Positions 16,337 to 23,661 of a stretch of 40,784 nucleotides of DNA are shown here, in pieces. The notes below the pieces were generated by a model. It was given only the letters and a program-made list of their open reading frames with translations. It was not told where the DNA came from and searched no databases. This stretch comes from Ruminococcus sp. (GTDB taxonomy: Bacteria; Bacillota; Clostridia; Oscillospirales; Ruminococcaceae). The position numbers were made by a program, and so were the translations under genes. Location of the stretch: positions 1 through 40,784 of the forward strand of contig SVNR01000026.1 in NCBI GenBank assembly GCA_015066815.1, read 5' to 3'. Positions within the stretch are counted from its first letter, which is position 1; the number at the start of each line of letters is the position of its first letter.

Positions 16337-17719
16337 ATGGCACGTACATACGATCTTACAAAAGGCAATGTAGCAACGATAATACTGAATTTTTATTTTC
16401 CGATGTTTTTTACAAATATGCTTCAGCAGATCTATACAATAGCAGATACAGCTATTGTTGGAAAAGGAATAAGCGATAATGCACTTGCAGCAGTTGGCAA
16501 TATGTCCTCAGTAACTTTTATGATATTTGGTTTTGCAATGGGACTTTCAAATGGATTTGCTGTTCTGATAGCACAGTGTTTTGGTGCGAAATCATATGAG
16601 AAGCTTCGTCACGTTATAGCCTCCTCTCTATGTCTTTCAGGAATAATCGCAGTTGTTCTTACTCTATTCAGTACGGTTTTCCTGAAAAGAATACTTGTGT
16701 TTATGCAGACTGATGAACAGATTATAAGCGATAGTCTGACATATGGATATGTAATTTTCGGTGGCCTGCTGGTTACTATTTCATACAATCTGTGTTCATG
16801 CATACTCAGAGCTCTCGGAGACAGTAAAACTCCTTTTATAGCGATCATAATATCGACAGCGGTAAATATCATACTTGACTATGTATTTATATTTACTTTT
16901 AAGACGGGTGTCGGCGGAGCGGCACTGGCTACGGTTATCGCTCAGGTAGTTTCAGTATCTGTGTGTTTTTCAAGACTCGTAAAGATAAAAGAAATAAAGC
17001 TTAAAAAATCAGATTTTGAAAATAATACCGAAAACATTATTGAGCTTTTGAAAAACGGACTTCCTATGGGCTTAATGAATTCGATAACAGCTATAGGCTG
17101 TGTTGTGGTACAGTATTTTGTAAACGGACTTGGTGTGGTATATACAACAGCATATTCTGCATGCAGCAAGTTTATAAATCTTTTTATACAGCCGGCATGT
17201 ACTGCCGGATTTACCATGTCCTCCTTTACAAGTCAGAACGATGGTGCAAAAGAATACGGTCGTATAAAAAAAGGACTTGGCGTATGTCTTATGATAGCTC
17301 TGACAGCCTATATTCTTCTTGGTTCTCTTATGTGTTTTATACCACGGAGGATTGCCGGAATAATGCTTACAGGTAATGACGCTATAGAGCTTGCCGCTCA
17401 GTACCTTCCGATGTGTGGTGTTATGCTGTTTGCTGTTGATTTTCTGTTCGTATTCAGAAGCGCAGTGCAGGGATTAGGATATCCCGGTATACCAATGATA
17501 TCAGGTATTCTTGAAATGATACTCAGAGTTTTTGTTATAGTGGTTTTAATTCCGGCAATAGGCTTTCGTGCTACAGCTATAGCAGAAATATCAGCATGGG
17601 TCGGTGCTCTTCTTCTGAACACTTCTGCTTTTATGTTTTATATAAGGAAGAAAACTCAGGGACCTCTTCCGACTCATAAAAAGTTTGCTTATAAAGTAAA
17701 AGCATCGTTTTCAAAGTAG
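16337..17719 (+). CDS. MATE family efflux transporter
   Basis: This 460-residue inner-membrane protein has about twelve hydrophobic segments in two similar halves. It fits the MATE (NorM/DinF-like) superfamily, which exports cationic drugs and metabolites using Na+ or H+ gradients. Typical sequence includes the N-terminal GNVATIILNFYFPMFFTNMLQQIYTIAD (given here as two parts: NVATIILNFYFP and TNMLQQIYTIAD), LRALGDSKTPF in the first half and VQGLGYPGIPM at the matching place in the second. CGGAGG lies before the ATG at 16337. It stands alone between the lipoprotein terminator and the L21 promoter. No clear terminator follows it. Substrate cannot be predicted. Confidence 0.92.
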   Translation: MARTYDLTKGNVATIILNFYFPMFFTNMLQQIYTIADTAIVGKGISDNALAAVGNMSSVTFMIFGFAMGLSNGFAVLIAQCFGAKSYEKLRHVIASSLCLSGIIAVVLTLFSTVFLKRILVFMQTDEQIISDSLTYGYVIFGGLLVTISYNLCSCILRALGDSKTPFIAIIISTAVNIILDYVFIFTFKTGVGGAALATVIAQVVSVSVCFSRLVKIKEIKLKKSDFENNTENIIELLKNGLPMGLMNSITAIGCVVVQYFVNGLGVVYTTAYSACSKFINLFIQPACTAGFTMSSFTSQNDGAKEYGRIKKGLGVCLMIALTAYILLGSLMCFIPRRIAGIMLTGNDAIELAAQYLPMCGVMLFAVDFLFVFRSAVQGLGYPGIPMISGILEMILRVFVIVVLIPAIGFRATAIAEISAWVGALLLNTSAFMFYIRKKTQGPLPTHKKFAYKVKASFSK

Positions 17720-17851
17720 AATAAATAATAGTAAATGCAAAAAAACGGTATAAAGCCTGTTGAGTGCAATGACAAAATTATTACGGAAGCTCCTGTGTAA
17801 GATTATGATAAAAAAGTAAATGAAGAAAAATCAAGATTTAACAAAAAACAC

Positions 17852-17881
17852 TTGACAAACCAATGTTTTTTATGATAAAAT
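17852..17881 (+). promoter_or_regulatory. Promoter of the L21-L27 operon
   Basis: TTGACA (17852-17857) and TAAAAT (17876-17881) are 18 bases apart, with TGA before the -10. The 130 bases upstream, back to the MATE stop, hold nothing certain. A TAATAGTAAATGC near 17726 resembles an arm of the palindromes described elsewhere. Confidence 0.7.
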
Positions 17882-17887
17882 AATTAT

Positions 17888-17972
17888 GCCGCATGTTTAC
17901 AGGTATTCAAGTGGTTATAATATTTATAACACACCTTATACAGCGAGTTTTTTGGAAAGGAAGTAAACCAAA
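17888..17972 (+). promoter_or_regulatory. Probable L21 leader (autoregulatory 5' UTR)
   Basis: About 85 bases of leader separate the promoter from rplU. They hold a stem GTTATAA (17914-17920) pairing with TTATAAC (17924-17930), extendable outward by GTG with CAC. An AGGT at 17901 could pair with ACCT near 17933 in an alternative fold. Structured L21 leaders are known upstream of rplU in Bacillota and are thought to bind L21. Assignment rests on position and folding; I could not match the conserved bases. Confidence 0.45.
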
Positions 17973-18287
17973 ATGTACGCAATTATCGAGACTGGTGGTA
18001 AGCAATATCAAGTTAAAGAGGGCGATGTAGTATTCATCGAAAAGCTCTCTGTTGAAGCTGATGAAACAGTTAGCTTTGATAAGATCGTTGCTGTAAACAA
18101 CGACAAGGGCATTACAGTTGGCGCTCCATACGTTAATGGTGCTACTGTTACAGCTAAGGTTGTTAAGAACGGCAAGGGCAAGAAGATTAATATTCTTACT
18201 TACAAGCCTAAGAAGGGCTCTTCAATGAAGAGACAGGGTCACAGACAGCCTTACACTCAGGTTAAGATTGAAGCAATCAACGCTTAA
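17973..18287 (+). CDS. rplU: 50S ribosomal protein L21
   Basis: L21 is a 104-residue large-subunit protein that binds 23S rRNA. The sequence begins [18 protein letters not shown], the family signature, and ends with the conserved [17 protein letters not shown] block. GGAAAGGAAG lies just before the ATG. Codon use is markedly cleaner (more AAG, GTT and GCT) than in neighbouring genes, as expected for a highly expressed protein. It leads the operon rplU-prp-rpmA. Confidence 0.98.
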   Translation: MYAIIETGGKQYQVKEGDVVFIEKLSVEADETVSFDKIVAVNNDKGITVGAPYVNGATVTAKVVKNGKGKKINILTYKPKKGSSMKRQGHRQPYTQVKIEAINA

Positions 18288-18293
18288 TTACGG

Positions 18294-18608
18294 ATGATTA
18301 CTGCTGTTTTTTACAAAAAAGGCGGGAATTTTTCGGGCTTCAGAGTAAGTGGTCATGCGGGTTATGCCGAGTATGGTCAGGATATTGTTTGTGCAAGCGT
18401 ATCCTCAGCTGTACAGCTGACCGCAAATCTGATTACTGAGACATTTGCTGTCAAGGCAGATGCTTCTGCGGTTGATGATACTGTTACTCTTGAGGTTGCT
18501 GAGATTTGTGAAGAAGCTACGCTATTGATAGATGGTCTGAAGATGCATCTGGAGCTTCTTTCTGAGGAATTTGAAAATACGATTATTACGAAAATTTCGG
18601 AGGTGTAA
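18294..18608 (+). CDS. prp: Ribosomal-processing cysteine protease Prp
   Basis: Prp (YsxB) is a small cysteine protease that removes the N-terminal extension of ribosomal protein L27 in Firmicutes. The 104-residue protein has the family fold and a catalytic pair in SGHAGYAEYGQDIVCA: His21 and Cys33, in the conserved GHA and VCA contexts. It lies between L21 and L27, six bases after rplU and three before rpmA, the standard arrangement. The rpmA ribosome binding site (GGAGGTG) overlaps its final codons, implying coupled translation. Confidence 0.95.
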   Translation: MITAVFYKKGGNFSGFRVSGHAGYAEYGQDIVCASVSSAVQLTANLITETFAVKADASAVDDTVTLEVAEICEEATLLIDGLKMHLELLSEEFENTIITKISEV

Positions 18609-18611
18609 GTT

Positions 18612-18893
18612 ATGTTAAAGCTTAGTATGCAGTTTTTTGCTCACAAGAAGGGAAGCGGTTCTACTAAGAACGGTCGTGATTCTGAGTCAAAAAGATTAGG
18701 TGTTAAGAGAGCTGACGGTCAGTACGTTAAGGCCGGCAACATCATCGTTCGCCAGCGTGGAACACACATTCATCCAGGCGTAGGTGTTGGTATCGGTTCT
18801 GATGATACTATTTTTGCAACTGTTGAAGGCAGAGTAAAGTTTGAACGTCTCGGCCGTGACCGCAAAAAGGTATCAGTATACGCTGCACAGTAA
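18612..18893 (+). CDS. rpmA: 50S ribosomal protein L27 with cleavable N-terminal extension
   Basis: L27 reaches the peptidyl-transferase centre with its N-terminus. The 93-residue product begins [17 protein letters not shown]. The first nine residues (to FF) are the Firmicutes extension, and cleavage by Prp before AHKKG leaves the mature end. The core [13 protein letters not shown] and [15 protein letters not shown] are typical. The gene product of the preceding gene is the processing protease. A terminator-like hairpin follows at 18916-18944. Confidence 0.98.
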   Translation: MLKLSMQFFAHKKGSGSTKNGRDSESKRLGVKRADGQYVKAGNIIVRQRGTHIHPGVGVGIGSDDTIFATVEGRVKFERLGRDRKKVSVYAAQ

Positions 18894-18915
18894 TATAATA
18901 TCTTTTTAATGCAAT

Positions 18916-18944
18916 AAAATCCCGAGCTGCATGCTTGGGATTTT
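18916..18944 (+). terminator. Terminator-like hairpin after rpmA
   Basis: AAAATCCC (18916-18923) pairs with GGGATTTT (18937-18944), and AG/CT pairs extend the stem inward. Only four T residues follow, all inside the stem, so partial read-through into obgE is likely. Confidence 0.6.
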
Positions 18945-18987
18945 GCTTTAATATGATGTTTTTTACCAAATCGAAAGGATGATCACA

Positions 18988-20265
18988 ATGTTTGTTGATA
19001 AAGCTCGAATAAAGATCAAGGCCGGAGATGGGGGAGACGGTGCGGTATCGTTTTATCGTGAAAAATATGTTGCTGCCGGGGGTCCGGATGGAGGAAACGG
19101 CGGTAAAGGCGGAGATGTGATTTTTGTCATTGACGATAATTTTTCTACGCTTATAGACTTTAAATACAAGAAAAAATATGTAGCCCAAAGGGGCGAAAAC
19201 GGCGGTGCAAAGCACTGTACCGGTAAAAACGGTGAGGATCTTATAATAAAAGTACCGAGAGGTACACTTGTAAGAGAAGCAAATACAGGAAGAATAATCG
19301 CCGATCTGTCAAAAAAAGACAGACAGGTGATTGCAAAGGGCGGAAACGGCGGTAAAGGAAACGCTATGTTCAAGTCGTCAACACGTCAGATACCGAGATT
19401 TGCTAAGCCGGGTTATCCTGGAGAAGAGTTTGAGTTGTCTCTTGAACTTAAGCTTCTCGCAGATGTAGGACTGGTAGGTTTTCCTAATGTAGGAAAATCA
19501 ACACTTATTTCTGTTGTAAGTCAGGCGAAGCCGAAGATTGCAAACTATCATTTTACAACTCTTGTTCCTGTGCTTGGCGTAGTAAAGGTAGAAGCCGAAA
19601 AATCCTTTGTTATGGCTGATATCCCGGGGCTTATAGAGGGGGCAAGCGACGGAATAGGACTTGGACATGAGTTTTTAAGACATGTCGAAAGATGCCGTCT
19701 TATCCTTCATGTTCTTGATGTTTCAGGATGCGAAGGAAGAAATCCTGCTGAGGATTTTGATATTATAAATACAGAGCTTGAAAAATTCAGCCCTGAGCTC
19801 GCAAAGTGTCCGCAGATTGTTGCAGCCAACAAGTCTGATATGGCATCTGCTGAGCAGATTTCTGAACTTAAAAAATATATCGAAGATAAGGGATATAGCT
19901 TTTTTGAAATATCAGCAGCTACTACACAGGGTACAGGAGAGCTTATAAAATATATTTCAGGAGAGCTTGATAAGCTTCCGCCTATCAAGGAATATGAGCC
20001 GGAAGAAATTCCTGAAGAAGAGATCAGACAAAAAGAAGATGACCGCAAGAAGATCGTTATCAGAAAAGAAGATGATGTTTACTATGTTGAGGCACAGTGG
20101 ATCGAGCCTATATTAAGAACAGTAAATCTTGATGATTATTCATCTCTTCAGTATCTTCAGAGAGTTCTTCAGACAAACGGAGTATTTCAGAGGCTTGAGG
20201 ATATGGGAATCGAAGAAGGCGAAACAGTTGATATCCATGGTTTCGAATTTGAATATGTCAGGTAG
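18988..20265 (+). CDS. obgE: GTPase Obg (CgtA), 50S ribosome assembly
   Basis: Obg is an essential GTPase in late 50S assembly and stress signalling. The 425-residue protein has the glycine-rich Obg fold (residues 1-158, with AGDGGDG and GGPDGGNGGKGG). The G domain has GFPNVGKST at 164-172 as G1, DIPGLIEGA as G3 and NKSD as G4. A C-terminal OCT domain (about 350-425) ends in VDIHGFEFEYV. Start: the ATG at 18979 lies one base from its AAAGG, so I prefer the ATG at 18988, ten bases away, which gives the family N-terminus MFVDKARIKIKAGDGG. Its position after L27 is conserved across bacteria. Confidence 0.97.
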   Translation: MFVDKARIKIKAGDGGDGAVSFYREKYVAAGGPDGGNGGKGGDVIFVIDDNFSTLIDFKYKKKYVAQRGENGGAKHCTGKNGEDLIIKVPRGTLVREANTGRIIADLSKKDRQVIAKGGNGGKGNAMFKSSTRQIPRFAKPGYPGEEFELSLELKLLADVGLVGFPNVGKSTLISVVSQAKPKIANYHFTTLVPVLGVVKVEAEKSFVMADIPGLIEGASDGIGLGHEFLRHVERCRLILHVLDVSGCEGRNPAEDFDIINTELEKFSPELAKCPQIVAANKSDMASAEQISELKKYIEDKGYSFFEISAATTQGTGELIKYISGELDKLPPIKEYEPEEIPEEEIRQKEDDRKKIVIRKEDDVYYVEAQWIEPILRTVNLDDYSSLQYLQRVLQTNGVFQRLEDMGIEEGETVDIHGFEFEYVR

Positions 20266-20267
20266 GT

Positions 20268-20681
20268 GTGAGTCTTACGGAAAAGGTCTTATCATACAGG
20301 GAAGCTATGCAGTTTTCTCCATTGACTCTTGCGTTTCTTGGTGACAGTGTCTATGAGCAGTTTGTTCGTGAACGTGAAGTTCTTAAAGGAAATACATCAG
20401 TTGCAAAGCTTCACTCTGCGACAACTAAAAAAGTATGTGCTGTATTTCAATCTGCTGCTTATGATGCAATACTGCCGTTGCTTGACGAGGATGAGACAGC
20501 AGTGCTTAAAAGAGGAAGAAATGCCTCAGGCTGTTCAGCTCCAAAAAGTGCAAATATAATAGATTACAGAAGGGCTACCGCAGTTGAATGCCTTTTTGGT
20601 TTTTTGCATCTTACAGGAAGAAGAGACAGGCTGGAAGAATTAATAAATATTATTTTGTCAGACAACGAGGAGGAGTATTAA
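20268..20681 (+). CDS. mrnC: Mini-ribonuclease III
   Basis: This 137-residue protein is an RNase III catalytic domain without the double-stranded RNA-binding domain. In Bacillus, mini-III matures the ends of 23S rRNA. The conserved LAFLGDSVYEQFVRE motif (residues 21-35) carries the acidic active-site residues, and AVECLFGFLHLTG near the end is the second conserved helix. It starts with GTG at 20268, two bases after the obgE stop, with AGGTAGG overlapping that stop. It ends two bases before yebC. An unusual start codon plus overlap suggests translational coupling to obgE. Confidence 0.9.
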   Translation: MSLTEKVLSYREAMQFSPLTLAFLGDSVYEQFVREREVLKGNTSVAKLHSATTKKVCAVFQSAAYDAILPLLDEDETAVLKRGRNASGCSAPKSANIIDYRRATAVECLFGFLHLTGRRDRLEELINIILSDNEEEY

Positions 20682-20683
20682 AA

Positions 20684-21415
20684 ATGTCAGGACATTCAAA
20701 GTGGAGTACTATAAAGAGAAAGAAAGAAGCTACAGATGCAGCAAGAGCGAAGATATTTACAAAGATCGGTCGTGAAATGACTGTATGTATCAAAGAGGGC
20801 GGTCCGGATCCTACTACTAACGCCAAGCTTCGTGACCTTATTGCAAAGGCAAAAGCAAATAATGTTCCGAACGACAATATCGAAAGAGTAATCAAAAAAG
20901 CAAGCGGCGGAGAAGATAAAAACGACTATATCTCAATAGTATATGAAGGATATGGCCCTAACGGAGTAGCTGTTATAGTTGAAACACTTACAGATAACAA
21001 GAACAGAACAGCAGGTGATGTTCGTCATTATTTTGACAAATACGGCGGAAATATGGGCACAAGCGGCTGTGTATCGTTTATGTTCAGAAGCAAGGGTATA
21101 GTTGTTGTTGAGAACAACGGATACGATGAAGATAAGCTTATGGATGACTGTGTTGAAGCAAATGCAGATGACTACAGTGCAGAGGACGATACAGTAGAAT
21201 TTGTTTCTTCAGCAAATGATCTTCACGCTGTAAGAGATGCACTTGCTGAAAAAGGATATACGATTCTTTCGGCAGAGATAGTGCAGGTTCCTGATAACTA
21301 TATCACTCTTACTGATGAAGAAGCAATAAAGAAGATGAATCTTCTTCTTGAACATCTTGAAGATAACGACGATGTTCAGAACGTATGGCATAACTGGGAA
21401 AACCCGGAATATTAA
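20684..21415 (+). CDS. yebC: YebC/PmpR family protein (TACO1-like)
   Basis: This 243-residue protein begins MSGHSKWSTIKRKKEATDAA, the family signature, and contains the conserved PNDNIERVIKKASG and IVYEGYGPNGVA blocks. Family members were annotated as transcriptional regulators; some work places bacterial YebC and mitochondrial TACO1 on the ribosome as helpers for difficult stretches such as polyproline. Start: the frame is open upstream, inside mrnC, but the ATG at 20684 is preceded by GAGGAGGAG and gives the exact family N-terminus. Its location in a ribosome-biogenesis block is consistent with a translation role. Confidence 0.96.
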   Translation: MSGHSKWSTIKRKKEATDAARAKIFTKIGREMTVCIKEGGPDPTTNAKLRDLIAKAKANNVPNDNIERVIKKASGGEDKNDYISIVYEGYGPNGVAVIVETLTDNKNRTAGDVRHYFDKYGGNMGTSGCVSFMFRSKGIVVVENNGYDEDKLMDDCVEANADDYSAEDDTVEFVSSANDLHAVRDALAEKGYTILSAEIVQVPDNYITLTDEEAIKKMNLLLEHLEDNDDVQNVWHNWENPEY

Positions 21416-21417
21416 TT

Positions 21418-22233
21418 ATGGCCGGCTTTATTTGTCCTGTCTGCGGACTGCCGCTTAAACAGGAAGACAAGCTTTTAAAATGCTCTGAAAAACACTGCTA
21501 TGATATATCAAGACGCGGATATGTAAATCTTCTGATGTCTCAAAAATCAGGAAATCACGGTGACGATAAGCTTATGGTGCGGGCAAGACGTGATTTTCTT
21601 GATAGCGGATACTATGATTCACTGAAAAACAAAATAACCGAGACAGTTATAAAGTATTCTCATCCTGATTTTGTATTGCTGGACGCTGGATGCGGAGAAT
21701 GTTTTTACACTTCTGATATGCAGAAGGGACTAAAAGAGCACAATATACCGTCAAAAATCTTCGGTATAGATATTTCTAAAAACGCACTATCATGTGCCGG
21801 CGAACGTGCAAAGGAAATAAACAAGGCAGTTGCGAGTATTTTCAACATTCCGCTTGCTGATGCTTCATGTGATATGATAGTCAATATTTTCGCGCCGTTT
21901 TGCGAAGAAGAATTTTCCCGTGTTCTGAAAAAAAGCGGTTATTATATTCAGGTTATTCCTCTTGAAAACCATTTATGGGAACTCAAAGAAATCGTTTATG
22001 ATACGCCGTACAAAAATATAGTCCATGATTATTATATCGACGGATATGAGCTTGTAAAATGCAGTGAGATTCGCAGAAAAATAAAATTAGCTTCTAATGA
22101 TGATATAAAAAATCTTTTCATGATGACACCATATTACTATAAGACATCAGAAAAGGATTTTAAGAAGCTTGATGATAAAACAAATATCAGTGTAAGTACA
22201 GAGTTTGCGGTTCTTACTTTCAGAAAAAAATAG
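21418..22233 (+). CDS. rlmA: RlmA-like 23S rRNA (guanine-N1)-methyltransferase
   Basis: The 271-residue protein has an N-terminal zinc-binding domain with Cys6, Cys9, Cys22 and His26 (CPVC and CSEKH), then a YVNLL segment and an ARRDFLDSGYY helix, all as in RlmA. The SAM-binding motif LLDAGCGECFY lies near residues 93-103, with FGIDISK as motif II. RlmA enzymes methylate N1 of guanine in helix 35 of 23S rRNA (G745 or G748); in RlmA-II organisms this modification affects tylosin sensitivity. Which guanine is modified here cannot be told. It starts two bases after yebC and ends the ribosome-biogenesis run; no clear terminator follows. Confidence 0.88.
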   Translation: MAGFICPVCGLPLKQEDKLLKCSEKHCYDISRRGYVNLLMSQKSGNHGDDKLMVRARRDFLDSGYYDSLKNKITETVIKYSHPDFVLLDAGCGECFYTSDMQKGLKEHNIPSKIFGIDISKNALSCAGERAKEINKAVASIFNIPLADASCDMIVNIFAPFCEEEFSRVLKKSGYYIQVIPLENHLWELKEIVYDTPYKNIVHDYYIDGYELVKCSEIRRKIKLASNDDIKNLFMMTPYYYKTSEKDFKKLDDKTNISVSTEFAVLTFRKK

Positions 22234-22264
22234 TTTTTAGCTATATTTATGACTTGGTTTACTA

Positions 22265-22293
22265 TTGACTTTTGAGTATTTATCTGTTATATT
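22265..22293 (+). promoter_or_regulatory. Promoter for the MarR-family gene
   Basis: TTGACT (22265-22270) and TATATT (22288-22293) are 17 bases apart, with TGT before the -10. A TATAAT at 22293-22298 is too far from any -35 box. Confidence 0.55.
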
Positions 22294-22383
22294 ATAATAA
22301 ATGTAAAAATATTTTAACATTCACTGTAATATATACTATATTTTTATCAATATATTTTTTAAGATTTTGTGGAGGGAAAGAAG

Positions 22384-22824
22384 ATGACAGAAGAAAGTGT
22401 ACGCCTTAATGCACAAAAATACTGCTGGTTGAGATATACTCAATATTCGCTGTATGAAGTATATGCAAAAAAATTCGGGATAGGATATAAAAACCTTTTT
22501 GTTCTCAGAACTCTGTATGCTGCACCTGATGGCTGTACACAGATGGAAATCTGCCAGAACTCACTGATATCCAAGCAAACTGTCAGTGCTGTAATAAAAG
22601 GCTATCTTAGTCAGGGATATGTTTCTATGGAAGAGGTTTGCTCCGACAGAAGAAATAAGCTTGTAAAACTGACTCAGAAAGGACTGGAATATGCTGAGAA
22701 TATCATTCCGCCTATTATAAAGGCAGAACAGGACAGCATGGCGCTTTTTGACGATGCCCAACAGGAATTGTTCTTAGAAATGTGTACAATTTATTCACAA
22801 AATCTGAAAAAAATGTTCAGATAA
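22384..22824 (+). CDS. MarR family transcriptional regulator
   Basis: This 146-residue protein has a MarR winged-helix architecture: N-terminal dimer helices (residues 1-30), then the helix-turn-helix with GCTQMEICQNSLISKQTVSA (about 50-69), and the wing with CSDRRNKLVKLTQKG (about 86-100), where the D-R-R-N/x-K wing motif is characteristic. C-terminal helices complete the dimer. The GTG at 22369 lies upstream of the ribosome binding site GGAGGG (22371-22376), so the ATG at 22384 is the start. It has its own promoter and no partner gene on either side; rlmA upstream and the pyr operon downstream are separate units. Ligand and targets are unknown. Confidence 0.9.
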   Translation: MTEESVRLNAQKYCWLRYTQYSLYEVYAKKFGIGYKNLFVLRTLYAAPDGCTQMEICQNSLISKQTVSAVIKGYLSQGYVSMEEVCSDRRNKLVKLTQKGLEYAENIIPPIIKAEQDSMALFDDAQQELFLEMCTIYSQNLKKMFR

Positions 22825-22825
22825 C

Positions 22826-22862
22826 AGAATATATACAGTCAGACTGCGGTATATATTCTTAT
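22826..22862 (+). terminator. Terminator-like hairpin after the MarR-family gene
   Basis: AGAATATATAC (22826-22836) pairs perfectly with GTATATATTCT (22849-22859). The loop holds a small inner stem, CAGT with ACTG. The T run after it is short (TTCTTAT), so termination may be incomplete. Confidence 0.6.
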
Positions 22863-22885
22863 GATACGGATATGAAAAAATATTC

Positions 22886-22914
22886 TTTACAAATAATCTT
22901 TTTTATGCTATAAT
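22886..22914 (+). promoter_or_regulatory. Promoter of the pyr operon
   Basis: TTTACA (22886-22891) and TATAAT (22909-22914) are 17 bases apart, with TGC before the -10 as an extended element. Predicted start is near 22921, some 20 bases ahead of the PyrR-binding loop. Confidence 0.85.
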
Positions 22915-22920
22915 AATTCA

Positions 22921-23088
22921 TATAAAAGCTCCTTTAAGTTGATCCGGAGAGGTTGACAAGGTACGTTTATGTTTGAGTTAAAAAAACTATAGCTGTGTTC
23001 TTACGAAGATAACTATAAGTTAAAAAATAGCTTAGTAAACCTGGGATGATTGTACCTGTCTGCTGATTTTGCGGACAGGTTTTTTTTA
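22921..23088 (+). promoter_or_regulatory. PyrR-responsive transcription attenuator
   Basis: The leader holds the PyrR recognition loop GATCCGGAGAGGTTGACAAG (22941-22960), which fits the known consensus with CCnGnGAGG and AAGG. The terminator is ACCTGTCTGC (23054-23063) pairing with GCGGACAGGT (23071-23080), then eight T residues in all. GACAAGGTAC at the 3' side of the PyrR loop can pair, with one bulge, to GTACCTGTC, the 5' arm of the terminator. The two folds therefore exclude each other: PyrR-UMP holding the loop frees the terminator, and without PyrR the antiterminator forms and the operon is read. This is the Bacillus pyr mechanism. Only one copy is present, in front of pyrR. Confidence 0.92.
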
Positions 23089-23101
23089 TGGTGGTGATTG
23101 A

Positions 23102-23638
23102 TTGAAGAAAAAAGCGGTTATCCTTGATGAAAACGCAATCAAAAGAGCAGTTACCCGTATAGCATATGAAATAATCGAGCAAAACAAAGGTGTAGATTCG
23201 CTTTGTATTATAGGAATTCTTTCGAGAGGTGCGTATCTTGCCGGAAGAATTGCAGATAAAATTTCAGAGCTTGAAGGAACTGAAGTAGAATGTGGAAAAA
23301 TAGACATAACGCCTTATAGAGATGACAAGAGGAAAATAACAGAAACCGACAGGACAGTAATTGATTTTGATATAACCAACAAGATAATAATACTGGTTGA
23401 TGATGTTATCTGCACAGGCAGGAGTGTCAGAGCGGCTATGGATGCACTCATAGAGCGCGGAAGACCGAGGTGTATACAGCTTGCAGTGCTTATAGACAGA
23501 GGTCACAGAGAAATACCCATAAGGCCTGATTATATAGGCAAAAACCTGCCTACCTCCAGCGAGGAAACAGTGAAGGTTCAGGTCACGGAAACTGACGGAT
23601 GTGACAGTGTAATAATTTTTGAACCTGATGAAAAATAA
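23102..23638 (+). CDS. pyrR: Bifunctional pyr operon attenuator / uracil phosphoribosyltransferase PyrR
   Basis: PyrR binds the pyr leader RNA when UMP is high and also has weak uracil phosphoribosyltransferase activity. The 178-residue protein begins KKAVILDENAIKRAVTRIA, colinear with Bacillus PyrR. It carries the PRPP loop ILVDDVICTGRSVRAAMDAL (about residues 98-117) and the C-terminal AVLIDRGHREIPIRPDYIGK (about 137-156). The start is a TTG at 23102, preceded by GGTGGTGA; no in-frame ATG is available nearby, so initiation may be weak. It sits 14 bases after the attenuator T run and heads the operon it controls. Confidence 0.95.
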   Translation: MKKKAVILDENAIKRAVTRIAYEIIEQNKGVDSLCIIGILSRGAYLAGRIADKISELEGTEVECGKIDITPYRDDKRKITETDRTVIDFDITNKIIILVDDVICTGRSVRAAMDALIERGRPRCIQLAVLIDRGHREIPIRPDYIGKNLPTSSEETVKVQVTETDGCDSVIIFEPDEK

Positions 23639-23661
23639 ACAGAAAGGATGAAGTTATTCCG

